This document shows positions 28,459-39,059 of a DNA stretch of 64,000 nucleotides, one piece after another; position 1 is the stretch's first letter, and each line of letters opens with the position of its first letter. The translations under genes and the position numbers were made by a program. The stretch comes from Cryptomeria japonica (lineage: Eukaryota > Streptophyta > Pinopsida > Cupressales > Cupressaceae), in contig NC_081412.1 in assembly GCF_030272615.1 (NCBI RefSeq), forward strand, positions 26,752,501 to 26,816,500. The letters are read 5' to 3'. The notes below the pieces were generated by a model. It did no database searches. It was given only the letters and a program-made list of their open reading frames with translations, and was not told the origin of the DNA.

Positions 28459-28557
28459 CTGCCAAATTCAATGATGTTTAAATCAAGTCAAATACTTAAA
28501 ATAGGGATTAAATAAAATAGTTTGTTGTCTTCAAAGTGATACATGAGATTAACGTAC

Positions 28558-28701
28558 CTTCCAAATAATTATGGCTGAGGACCACATTAACAAGAGAAGT
28601 GCAATCTCTTAATTCAACTGGTATAGGTCCAGTTAAATTATTCAAATTTAAATATAATCGCTCCAATGATTTGAGCTGTCCTATGGCCTTTGGGATTGTC
28701 C
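28558..28701 (-). CDS. LRR array exon 2 (144 nt)
   Basis: AG acceptor, GTACGT donor, phase 1-1, open. Variable residues: RLYLNLNNLTGPIPVELRD, then NVVLSHNYLEG. Confidence 0.8.
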
Positions 28702-28797
28702 CTGTCAAATTAACATAATTCAAAACAACTATTGATCTAGGAGGGATAGAAGCATTTGATGTGTTGCTCTACAAGTAAAGGCATGAGAGTAGCGTAC

Positions 28798-29530
28798 CTC
28801 TGAGATAGTTGGAAGAAAGGTCCAAATCAAGTAGAGACGTGCAGTTTCCTAGAGAATTTGGAATGCTTCCACTCAGACGATTGGAGGGTAATCCGAGATA
28901 CTCTAACTTCCCCAAACCACCCAATTCAGCAGGTATGCTCCCCGTCAAGTTATTGTTAGAAAGATCAATCCACTGAAGCTGCGAGCAATTGGCAAGAGAT
29001 TTGGGGATGGAACCTTCTAGTCCATTATATGTAAGGTCAAGTTTTCTCAGCGCTTTCAGCTGGCCAATCTGAGGTGGAATCCTTCCCATGAAAGAATTGT
29101 TGGAGAGATTTAAAGAGTGTAACAAGGATAGATCTCCTATAGATGGAGAAATGGTACCTCTCAATCCCAATTCAGGGATAATTATGGCTACCACTCTCTC
29201 GGTATGTTTTCTGCACCAAACACCGCTCCAGAGGCACACGTTCTCTGAATTGGTTGCATTCCAGTTGGAGAGCGATCGCATGGGATCGGCCGTAATGCCA
29301 CGTTTGAATGCTAGCAGAGCTTCAACATCCCTCTGCTCATGATCAACTTTGTGTAGCATCATATCATCTTTTGCAACAGAAAACCTTCCTTCTGTCCGGG
29401 GGTGATGTAAACAAAAGATATCATAAGGAGAGCAGGAGGTGTTAACATTCTGTATTGCGGTGGCAGTGGTTAATGCGAATACTACGGCCAGACGTAAGCA
29501 AAGCGTTGAGATCATCATACCTCCCTCCAT
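28798..29530 (-). CDS. LRR gene exon 1: signal peptide, LRRNT, LRRs 1-6a
   Basis: I chose the ATG at 29530-29528 because it sits right before a secretion signal (MMISTLCLRLAVVFALTTAT) and about 50 nt below a TATA box. The upstream ATG at 29560 would place ten extra residues before the signal. Residues about 70-105 form the LRRNT cap (ALLAFKRGI, NWNATNSENVCLWSGVWC). LRRs of 24 residues follow, with the pattern LNLSNNSFMGRIP. The exon is open throughout (244 codons plus one base), is richer in G+C than its surroundings, and ends AGAG before GTACGC. Confidence 0.85.
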
Positions 29531-29579
29531 CTCTGAAACAAACCTTCCAACACAAATCATTGGGCCAAGAGCGATTCGA

Positions 29580-29586
29580 ATTTATA
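29580..29586 (-). promoter_or_regulatory. Candidate TATA box of the LRR gene
   Basis: The minus strand reads TATAAAT at 29586-29580, about 50 nt upstream of the chosen ATG. That leaves a plausible transcription start near 29550 and a very short leader. Confidence 0.5.
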
Positions 29587-30938
29587 GATCAACAGGGGAT
29601 AAATGTATGTCACTGCTGGACATTAAAAAATAGGGTTTGAGTAGTGGGATCTGGAAAACTATAGAAGGAAGAAATTTAGGGTAAAGTCATCGTCAAACTG
29701 CCGTGTCTTACTAAAAATTTTACGTATTTTTGGCTCCAGCAAAGACACAGACTTATGTGAAAGCACGACGTTGTGCTTTCATACCTGAAACAGAAATTTA
29801 CACTTACGTTTCTCTTGACTGGAGGCCAAGGAAAGCTTACTCTTTGTAGGGAAGTTGTGAAAGTTTCAAAACAAACGAGGTGTTTCAGAGAAATTAAGAT
29901 GGTCAAAGAAAGCCGCAGCAGGATCGAACCAATTTATTAGACTAAACAAGATATTCCAATTTATTACATCATTCGTCTCGTACCCTAAAACTAATGCTTC
30001 AACCGTCGTTATCCATGGTCTTATTTGAATAGCTGTCGTGTTTTTTTCTAGATTTCTTAAATTTGATGGGAACGAGAATTTTTATGTTCAAATTTCTTCA
30101 GTCAAAGATTGAAAGGTAGCCACTCCTTTCAATAAATGATGAGAGTTTTCTTGTTTAAGAGTCAAATAAATGAGAAATAACAAAAGGTCAGATCATCAAG
30201 TGTTAAGACACATTCTAGATTAAAGTAAAAGAGTTAATTGTACAGTAAGACATTTTCTGTGTACATAACCCAACCAATGGTTGTTCCCAAAGTTGAATAT
30301 TTTCCACCCACCATCCCCCATGCTGGTGTATGCAGCATGATGTACTTGAAGAAAATATCATGAATATTGTTTTACAATTTTTTTTGTAAGCTATATTATT
30401 CCCAACCAATTGTTTTTGTTGGACCCAAAGTATTATTGTTATCCACCCTCCATCCCTCATGCTAGTAAGAGCAGCATGTTATATAGCCTTTTGTTGAATT
30501 GCATGTGATGTATATGTTGAAAGACCTGCACCATTGTTTCATTTGTATAAGTTAGATTTGGGCAACATGTAAGTTTGGTGAAGTTAAATACTTTGAAAAG
30601 CTTGAAAATTTGAAAGTTAGTATTTTTCAGTAATATAATACCTTATGGACATGTAATTGCAGAATCAGAATCTCTTGTATGATTCATGTCAGTATTTGTT
30701 TGTTGTGAAAGAGGTTTTATGCAGATAAGTCAATGAAAATAATAATCAAATTTGGTTTAAGAAGTGAAAGCAAGTTAATTTTTGCAAGTGGTTATGTTAT
30801 AGTTATCTACCTAAGACTATTTTGTAATCTGAAAATATTTACCTGTTGTTCTTTATGGAAAGCTGATTTGTTCAGTGAAGAGAACTTGAAAGTGTGAAGG
30901 GTTGTTAAACAGAGAAGGTAGTTAATGTTGAATTATTA
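29587..30938. other. Upstream region of the LRR gene, no gene seen
   Basis: No coding region recognised. Between about 30255 and 30490 two imperfect copies of a segment with CCCAACCAATKGTT and CATCCCYCATGCT follow each other at a spacing of about 145 bp. A B-box-like GGTTCGATCCTGC lies at 29929-29917 (minus strand) without a tRNA fold. Confidence 0.4.
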
Positions 30939-31470
30939 CCCTGCAAGCACACTGGAGGAGAAAATAAGCATATAAAAAAAATGCATTACAAAACAAAAAT
31001 AATTTTAAATTAAACGAAAGCTATTTCCAAAAAAATGCATTACAAAACAAGACAGAATATACATATAACCAGAATTTACCTTGCAAATGCTAAACATTAA
31101 CAGCTTGAAACTGACATAGCACCATCGAATCTCAAACTCACAAAGAAGCCCAGTTAAACAGTCACAACGAGAACAAAACCTAAGCAGAAAGTAGCCATGC
31201 CCACAAATAGTTAAACAACATAAACAAAGCCACAACCCTGCAAGCATATAAAAAATGCATTACAAAACAAAACTAAATTTAAATAAAACGAAAGCTATTT
31301 GCAGAAAAATACATTACAAAACGAGAAAGAATATACATATAACCAGAACTTACCTTGCAAATTGAAATCATCCATGGCTTGACACTGACAAAGTACCGTC
31401 GAAAATTCCTTGCAAACTAGAAGTAGCCACCTCCACAAATAGTTAAACAACAAACTAAAGAATGTTACAT
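30939..31470 (-). repeat. Left arm: two tandem exon-like repeat units
   Basis: Units of about 297 bp start CCCTGCAAG at 30939 and 31236. On the minus strand each has the order TTTGCAG-type acceptor, GGTTGTKGCTTTGTTTATG, GTTAGGTTTTGTTC, GTGAGTTTGAG, then GCAAG|GTAAATTCTG, which looks like a small exon with splice sites. The same unit recurs in plus orientation at 40640-42480 and again in minus at 42590-43165. Confidence 0.7.
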
Positions 31471-31710
31471 ACCTTCAAATTAATGAGTTGCGTGTATTGG
31501 ATGTTGTTGTTTTTGACCTTGTAGAGTGAAAGTGTATTGGAAGCTGTGATAAACAAGAATGTATGTGAAATAATTGTTGGGCAAATAGGAGGGGAAAAAA
31601 ATGTTGAAAGTTAGAAAATAGTTGATTCATTGAATACAAGATATACAATACATGAAAACATAATGAAGATGTGATTTGTATACCTGATTGTGCTCGTTCT
31701 GTAGGTATGT

Positions 31711-32655
31711 TTATTTTTGTGTTGTGCAAAAGCTGCAGCAAGTGGGTTTCCTCTGCCTTTTGTAGTGTGTAAAAGGGTTGTTCAATTCCACAGAGATCAG
31801 TTGTGTTGTTGATCCTGAAAAGTTGAAATATTGTTTTGTGGTGATACATTGAATAGAAGATGTACAATACATGAAAACGTAATGAACATGTGATTTGTAT
31901 ACCTGATGTTGTTTGTTCTGTAGGTATGTTTTTTCAATGTTGTGCGATAGCTGCAGCAAGCGGGCTTCCTCTGTCTTTCGTAGTATTGTTGATGCTGCAC
32001 CTTTCAATTGAGAGTACCTTTGGTAGGTGAAGGCTGGTTGTATACGTGGGTGTTCAATTGCTTTTACTCTTGGTAGTCCTGTGAATGTTAGGCCTTGTTT
32101 CTCTATTTTTCCAATGTCAACTGTGGCAAACTCTAATGTCAGTCCCTGTGATTTGTGAATAGTAATTCCCCAAGTCATTGCTAGTGGAATTTGTGTCCGG
32201 TTTCGTCTAGTGATTGGTGGAATTGGGACATGTTTTGCATTTTGTGGATCCCATGAAGGCCCAATATAATGTTCGAAAAGAACAACAACATATTTTGGCA
32301 AATTAGGTGATTTGGAAGCTGCATTGTAGACAATTTGTTTGATTTGACCCAAAGCACCATTTACAAGGCCAACTTCTATCCATATGTTTGCAATAAGCAT
32401 AATTTCTTGATCTATAGAAAGAAGAATTTCAAATGCTAGTTGTTCTTCTTGGTCTGCCTGCTTATCTCTTTGATGTGCAATGATCGTTGTTGCGCGTGCA
32501 ATGGGTGAGTGCAATTGTGTTAACATTTTTATGTTGCGTGCACTCGAAGCAGCATTTGTTGAAAACAAATGCTTATGTTCGCTGAAGTAATTATTCTCAT
32601 CATGTCTCAAAGAATAGGTAGACCGTGACTGTAGGGATTTCCAGTCTGTTTGCAA
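31711..32655 (-). pseudogene. Helitron helicase, C-terminal part (Pif1-like)
   Basis: About 310 codons are open. The C-terminal Pif1/RecD-like motifs are clear: KHVPIPPITRRNRTQIPLAM, then TWGITIHKSQGLTLEFATVD, close to the family form AWAITIHKSQGLTL. Upstream parts NGALGQIKQIVYNA and VEVGL-type text (here IEVGLVNGALG) also fit. The Walker A (GTAGTGKS type) and Walker B half of the helicase is missing: coding text stops at 33102 and resumes at 32655, with a 431-bp non-coding repeat between. The helicase cannot work as an ATPase in this state. Confidence 0.8.
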
Positions 32656-32670
32656 TGGTGTTGAGTTGCA

Positions 32671-33101
32671 GATAGATATCTAATATTTTAAAGAGAGCAC
32701 AGGGATGTCAGAATTTTCATGATTGAAGGTAGTTAACTTTGAACTATGTATCAAGAATGTATGAGAATTGAAAATTGTTGCATCTATGATAATGTGATTT
32801 TAGAGGATTTGTTTTGTATGTAAAGTAGTTTTGTTGTGTTGTTTTGTTGCTCTCGTTCAGTCAACTTATATGTACACATATTTATATACTTGTAAATGAC
32901 TTTACTTGAAATGTATAGGTTCTAGAAAGCCATAAATTAACTTTGTAGTGTTGTTCTGCATACACTTGTTGCTGTTAGCAACTTGGTTTTTCAAAAGTAC
33001 CATTGTAATATAGGTATGCATAGATATAGTTATTTCCGATACATATACATGTATGTATATATGTACATATGTATATATACATATGAATCAAATATTTGAA
33101 G
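32671..33101 (-). repeat. 431-bp dispersed repeat, copy 1 (inside the helicase gap)
   Basis: It starts GATAGATATCTAATATTTTA at 32671 and ends ATATGAATCAAATATTTGAAG at 33101. A second copy lies at 36008-36467. It includes an AT-rich alternating TATG/TACA part (33000-33090). It sits exactly where the helicase core should be. Confidence 0.85.
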
Positions 33102-34022
33102 ATCAAAATCATGTTTGCCAAGCATTTGAAGAGCAGCAACGTCAAAGTTGTTTGATGCTCCCATCTGTGACAAGAATTCCCATTCGTACAGATCTTCATG
33201 AGTTGATTGACATATATCTTCTAGTTGTAGCTCTTCACCATTTTTTATGGTAATGTGTTCTTCAAAACCATTTACATGCCCCCGGATGTAAGTTGTGCTT
33301 TGAAGATCTTTCAAATTTATAATAATTTCTTCAGCTGAGTTCCCTATATGTAGAGGAATGATTCGAAATGGTTTGTAAAGAAGCAATTCACTCCTACAGA
33401 AACTTTCAAAACTATTGTCCTCTTCTAAAGGTAAAGATTTGTCTTGCGGGTAGACATTTACAATTGCAGGTACCTTTCTTTTCATCCATTTACATGATTT
33501 ACACTGGTTAGAGTATGTATATAGCTGGGTTGAACGAAGCAGAGTCAGGTTTGCTAATTCTAATGGTCGTTACATGTAGTTTGAGATGTAGGATATTGAG
33601 GTTTGAGATTCTTCATTATAAGTAGCTATGCGTTGAAATATTTTTTGACCAACATTGAGTGTTACAAATTGGTGTGTGCAAGATATCAATGGGAGTTTAA
33701 GCAGCATGTGACAAGTTTCTTGTGTGCTAATCTCCCTATCAGCAATAATTCCCATGAGGAGCCTTTGGTATGCTAAGAGAATTGTATCATTTGAATTTGT
33801 TGATTCAACTATACGTTTCAAGATATCAATATAACTTTTTGAATTTTGTTCAGTTTTGGATGCATACTTTGAGATATATTGTAGAACTATTTTTTTGGAG
33901 TAGATAGGCTGACAGTCAACATTAGCCCTCCATATGGCGAGCATTGTTGGGTTGTGTACATTCAGACGATCGTCATTCCTTGCTAGTTTGTACGATGGGT
34001 TATTGTTGTGCTCTAACATCAA
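33102..34022 (-). pseudogene. Helitron Rep C-terminal and helicase N-terminal linker
   Basis: The first block (34022-33570) contains WRANVDCQPIYSKKIVLQYI and SKYASKTE, the Rep domain region with the Tyr/Lys pattern YxxKY that follows the HUH motif in Helitron proteins. The second (33485-33102) contains RKVPAIVNVYP, then SELLLYKPFR, the usual bridge from Rep to helicase. Both are in one frame, with a stop or gap between them, and are shifted against the N-terminal Rep block (34851-34204), so there is at least one indel near 34204-34022. Confidence 0.8.
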
Positions 34023-34203
34023 TGAGGATTTGGGTTGTTCAGCCCAAGCAGCTTTGTAGCGGCATTGAAGGGTTGAGTTTTTTTTTCCTCAAGCAGGTAT
34101 ACTCTGAGCAGTTTGTATGTCATTGAGCAACATTCAGTAACTCAATATAATTAGTGCAAGGATCCGACTTGGATATGATTTTTGTATCTGCAAGACATGG
34201 ATC

Positions 34204-35895
34204 TCAAATTGTAGGCATATATTGCATGTTCAAGCGAGCATCTTCAGGACGTGGGTTCCATGCTGTGGTGTACTGGTCGAATAAGTTTTTAACTGATTGG
34301 ATACTTGCATGATCTGACCAGTCAAGTTTATCAACATTTGGTGCTTTTGCCAACCAAAGAAATCCATGTATCTGTATAGATCCTCGGTGTTGCCATTCAT
34401 ATCTGTGCCAGTGGTCAATGCTTTTTAGTTCTTTGAAAATCACTACATCGCGAAAGATTTGAAATATTAAGTGTAAGTATAAAGCTGTAATGTGGGGATT
34501 ACTGACTAAATTTTCAGTAAATTGTCTTCTAGTGTTGGGAATAGCAAGTGACTTTGTTTTTTGCAATAACCTATGCAAGTCTGGCCATTTTGTATCGGCT
34601 GAACTTAAGGTGAAGAATAGTGTAGGTGCACCTAACTGTTCTATCATTGATGTAAAGTCACACCGGGAGTTGCTCCAAAATGCTCGTGTACCATGCAATG
34701 CGGCTGCATATCGCATGATATGATTTGGTAATTCACTTGACGGTGTCTTTTGTAAGTGTTCCTTTAGACCATGAAGATTGTGTGGAAGACTATCTTGTAG
34801 ATTAGTCTTAATGAAGACAACAGTTGATTGCTGGGATCGATGTCTCATCATAAGATTGTAGATATAATATCTAAAGCAAACATGTTGCCCAAATCTTTGA
34901 TCAGATTATTTGATCAGGTGCAAAGCATATTCATGTAAATGTAATTGCCTTGTTCTTTGTTTTAGTGGTAAAGCTATTCTAGAAGGGAATAGTGTTGGGA
35001 ATGCCACGGAAAGGAGGCCCTCAGTATTGTACTCATTGATAGGTGATGAGCTAATTTATGGTGAAGGAACAACGTTGTTGTTGCTATTATCTAGATGGAG
35101 GATGTTTTTTATTGCATCAAGTTCTAGTATTGATGATGGTAGTTGTGGGATAAATGAGGAACTATTCTCCCTGATTTGTTCTTCATTGTTAATATTCTCC
35201 AGACTGGAAGTATCTTGAACAACATCTTCTTCCAGGGAATGGACTAAATGCAGTATCTCTGTAATGTCAGTAGTTTGCTCTGGCAATAGATGCACTGCAT
35301 CTGGATTAATGACTACATCCTTGTAGTATTGATCATGTTTCATTTTGTAGGCCAATGCATTCATGATGTGAGTTAATCCTTTCAAATTGGTTCTACGGAT
35401 AATTAGAATTTCTAATTGCTTAATATGGCAAGGTAATGTTATTGCAAATTCAGAAATATCTTATGGCAATTTTATTGTATGGCTAGAATATTTATATTGC
35501 CCTCCCCTTGCATGTGTTAGTTGTAAAATAGGAGCAATTCTTGATATGAGCATTTCTTCTACTTGAGAGAGACACTTTAAAATAGAAGGTTGCTCACCTG
35601 GGTCCATATTGTTTGATAATGAGAAGCGGTGCAGACCTTTTTCACCATAACATCTCATGCACATAAGTACATGATTGACTTTTTTAATAGTCATGCCCAC
35701 ATACATTTCTTTGCAAACAGAACATGGGTCTGTGACCTCCAACATATAAATTTTTTTGCGAAAATTAGACAACATATTTTGAAATGAAGCAATCTTGACA
35801 ACAAGTTTAGGAGCAGTAGAAGATGTTTGATTGAGATTAATTTTCTCAAGATCATTCTTTATTTCCTGAGTTATCGCAAGGTCTTTGTACTGCAT
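34204..35895 (-). pseudogene. Helitron Rep N-terminal part (zinc region, HUH core)
   Basis: Three blocks lie in one frame. Block 35895-35461 has a CxxC...CxxC zinc region (PCSVCKEMYVG, LMCMRCYGEKGLHRFS), then NNMDPGEQPSILKCLSQVEE and GGQYKYSSHTI. Block 35385-35056 has MNALAYKMK and VVINPDAV. Block 34851-34204 has GAPTLFFTLSSADTKWPDLH and the catalytic region EWQHRGSIQIHGFLWLAKAP. In active proteins the last motif carries His-x-His (PHIHG type) for metal binding; here the first His is Gln (codon CAG, 34374-34372). Rep nicks DNA for rolling-circle transposition; this copy should be inactive. Confidence 0.85.
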
Positions 35896-36007
35896 GACGT
35901 CTCAGTTGTCATTTCTTGGAGATATTGGCTCTGTTCTTTGCATAGTAATTTTTATTGGTCTGGCTTCTCTTAAATTTGACTGCATCAATTTCTTGAGGGC
36001 AAGGCTG

Positions 36008-36467
36008 GATAGATATCTAATATTTTAAAGAGAGCACAGGGATGTGAGAATTTTCATGATTGAAGGTAGTCAAATTTGAATAATGTATCAAGAATGTATG
36101 AGAATTGAAAATTGCTGCATCTATGGTAATGTGATTTTAGAGGATTTGTTCTGTATGTAAAGTAGTTTTGTTGTGTTTATTTGTATGTCTAGTGATCTAT
36201 TGTGTTGTTTTGTTGCTCTCGTTCAGTCAACTTATATGTACACATATTTATATACTTGTAAATGACTTTACTTGAAATGTATGGGTTCTAGAAAGTCATA
36301 AATTGACTTTGTAGTGTTGTTCTGCATACACTTGTTGCTGTTAGCAACTTGGTTTTTCAAAAGTACCACTGTAATATAGGTATTCATAGATATAGTTATT
36401 TCTGATACATATACATGTGTGTATATATATACATATGTATATATACATATGAATCAAATATTTGAAG
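36008..36467 (-). repeat. Dispersed repeat, copy 2 (at the Rep N-terminus)
   Basis: Same sequence as 32671-33101, with about 30 extra bases (around 36180-36208). It abuts the beginning of the recognisable Rep coding text, so the two copies bracket the whole Rep part. Confidence 0.85.
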
Positions 36468-36770
36468 TGCTGCATAGAAACATATGCACATATATAACTA
36501 CACATGTATATATCAAAAAAACTAAGACTATATATATATATATATATAATTATTTGTTGTTCTTAGTTGTTTGTTGTTTTTGAAAGCATCATTCTAATAT
36601 ATGTATGCACAAATATAGTAATTTCTAATACATACAGATGTATGTATACTTATACAAATGTATATATACATATCATTTAAAAATTGAAAGTTTTGTAATT
36701 GAACATATGCACATATATAACTACATATGTGTATATCAAAAAAGACTATAACTATGAATACTTATATATA
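36330..36770. repeat. Two degenerate tandem units, AT-rich
   Basis: A unit of about 200 bp (TTGTTGCTG..., CATTGTAATATAGGTAT type text, ATACATATACATGTGTGTAT, then ACATATGCACATATATAACT) is followed from about 36545 by a second diverged unit with the same order. It explains the alternating purine-pyrimidine stretches here. Confidence 0.6.
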
Positions 36771-37412
36771 GTTATGTATATATATAAGTATAGTTGTATA
36801 TCTACAGAATTAAGTATGAATAATTCTCGTGTTGTATAGTTATATAAATAGATATCAGATGAGGAAAAAAGTGATATACATGCATATATGTATAAATTTT
36901 CTAGAATCAACATAGAGTTCAGCACATTTAAAAGTAATGAGTATGAGTGGAAATAACTTATGTCAGGAGGGAAAAATTTCAAAGAGATAAGAGGTAGATG
37001 TAAGAAATGTACATATAGATATTTATAGAAACAACCTTGTCTTCATAAAACGTAATTGTTTGTTTATGTAAAACTATTAAATATGTAGGTTAGCTAATAG
37101 TATAATTGTATTGTAAACTGAAAGTTTAATAATCGGAAAAGATGCATTATAATTCTAAGCCTGTGTACTTAGTCAGCCAATTTCTGCAAGTAGTGCATGA
37201 CACTCAGCTTTGAAGTCAACATGAGCAACTTTATTGACTGTCACCTTCATCTTTGTTTCTGAATTATATGCCTTAGTGGAAACCAGTAGTGTGAATGAAT
37301 AGTGACATGACAGTAGTCTCTTAATCACTGAGGAAGTTGTCTCTGTTGTTGTTACATCATTTTGTAGTGCACAAAGCTATTTTGCAGTTTTGTGTAGCAA
37401 GTGAATGCTACC

Positions 37413-39055
37413 CTAATCAAATGCAGTGGCCCATAGAGTACCTGTGGCATCTTGTAACTTTAGTGGCAAGAGATAACTATAATTATAGTCTTGCATAGTC
37501 ATTTGACATCTAGAGTAGAACCAAGAATCATCAACATGCTGTGTACATGTTTTCTTGCAAGGCCTTCCATTGACTATTAGTGGACAGGCTGCGTAATAGA
37601 AATTTTGGTCAGTTACGTTTACAAAGCACAGAATGGCTAGCAAAGTTGTCTAAATTGTTTCTGGTTTGATGCTCATCCGCTCACAGATTGAAGAAATAGT
37701 CATTCTACTATATTTACCATCTATGTGGATAGTTTCTGCAACAAAGGGTACAACAAACAAACAGTCCTTTCCTCTTAACATTAGAAGCTCTACTTCTGGA
37801 AATGTTGGGCTGATATGTAATGTGGTTGCAGTTGTTATGTTTATAAGCTTCCCATTGAAATAGCCAACACGATAATTATGTAAAGCAAGGATAACCAAAC
37901 TATCATTGCTCAACATATTTTTCAATTCTAGGCCATTTTGTTCTTCCATTGGACCCCATGAGTTGATGTCAATTGTTGAATTAGATAGATCACTAATTTT
38001 CACAACATGTTTGTGTGTTTGACTACCATCTTTCTTGTGTATTGGAATGATGTCTCCAACATATAGAACAAGACCAATAATGTCAACCAACCTGTTATTT
38101 GTTAGATGAAATAATTCATTAATGGGCGTGAAAGGAGGACCTTGTTGATCTGCTTGTTCTTCATTGGTGTAGCGTTTCAGTATGGATGCATCAGACAAGG
38201 TTATTTCTAAATGATTGCTTAGTTTATTGTACCTTGCATTTGCCTCCTTAATAGATCCCTTTGGAATAAGATAATGTGAACCTATGTCCACACGGTTAGA
38301 GTGTAACTTAGCTATCTCATCAAAACATGTAATTCTAATTTCAGAACCTTCACAATAAACATTGTCAAATCTAAACACATGGCCATTTTTTGTTTTCGTG
38401 CTATATACCTTAATAGGCCATTTATGAGTAACTCTCCCTTTGATCGTCCACTTATTTTGGTATGGATTCAAAGTTTTGATAGGGCTTATATTTTCAGAAG
38501 TTGTTGTTTGCAGGGATGGCAATTCAGTGGCAAATTGAAGACATCATTTAGATATTGATGGTTTGTCCTCAGACATCATTTCTAGTTCTTGTTCTTTGAA
38601 CAGGTATTCTGGTTTACCAAAGAACAAACGATGAATTTGTTTCACTTCCAGACTAGGTATTACAATAGTTCTGTGAAAATAAAAGACTTCTTTTTAAATT
38701 ACTGTTGATTATACATAAACAAAATTAAAAAAAGATGAAACATATTGTATTTAATAACCATAGTTGATTTCCTACCTTGCGTTCCATATGTATTGGCATG
38801 TATAACTTGATAACTGGACTATTGTGCCTAGTTTTAGAATGTCTAAATCTATCAGAGTAGCATATTTAGAAGGCAGGATTGCCAACTACATGTTTGTGCC
38901 ATCGGATAACAATAATTTATGTCTATCAGTATCATCTATGTTGTTCTACATTTTCTGAAATAACAAAACTTGTAGCAATGTTGAAGGAAGGTCATCCCCA
39001 GCATTGATAGATTGAATTGCAAAAGGGGTAGGGACATACTCTCGGGTTTTTGCCT
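37413..39055 (-). pseudogene. RPA1-like single-strand-binding gene of the Helitron
   Basis: Two exons. The first (about 39055-38776) contains DRHKLLLSDGTN and QLSSYTCQYIWN, the N-terminal domain of RPA 70-kDa subunits. It ends CGCAAG|GTAGG and joins, through an intron of 105 bp, an acceptor TTTTCACAG with exon 2 from 38670. Exon 2 holds two OB folds (NKWTIKGRVTHKWPIKVYST; DIIGLVLYVGDIIPI; INSWGPMEEQNG) and a zinc-ribbon domain (AACPLIVNGRPCKKTC, WFYSRCQM). One of the expected zinc Cys residues seems to be Tyr (codon 37517-37515). Stops in both exons mark it as dead. RPA-like genes are carried by many plant Helitrons to cover single-stranded intermediates. Confidence 0.8.
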
Positions 39056-39059
39056 TCAA

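Larger units (their letters stand above)
26164..29530 (-). pseudogene. LRR receptor-like gene with tandem two-LRR exons, lacking a kinase
   Basis: A leader exon (29530-28798) gives a signal peptide, an LRRNT cap and five and a half LRRs. Eleven 144-nt exons follow, each completing one LRR, adding a second and starting a third: TIPK..GQLKSL, then [19 protein letters not shown], then LS.NYLTG. All junctions are phase 1 after the conserved Gly. Introns are 86-102 bp with GT starts. Nine acceptors are AG; two (exons 4 and 6) have AT. The leader matches plant extracellular LRR receptors of the FLS2/EFR/Xa21 kind (LRR subfamily XII), which sense ligands at the cell surface. No transmembrane or kinase region is found downstream, so it is a 3'-truncated pseudogene, a receptor-like fragment, or a gene whose remainder lies far away. 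Confidence 0.75.

Noticed and set aside
26164-28701. CRISPR-like array because of the regular 240-bp period
   Set aside because: The repeats are 144-nt coding LRR exons with introns, in a plant genome.
29917-29945. B-box-like GGTTCGATCCTGC, possible tRNA or SINE
   Set aside because: No pairing T stem, no A box at the right distance and no target duplication.
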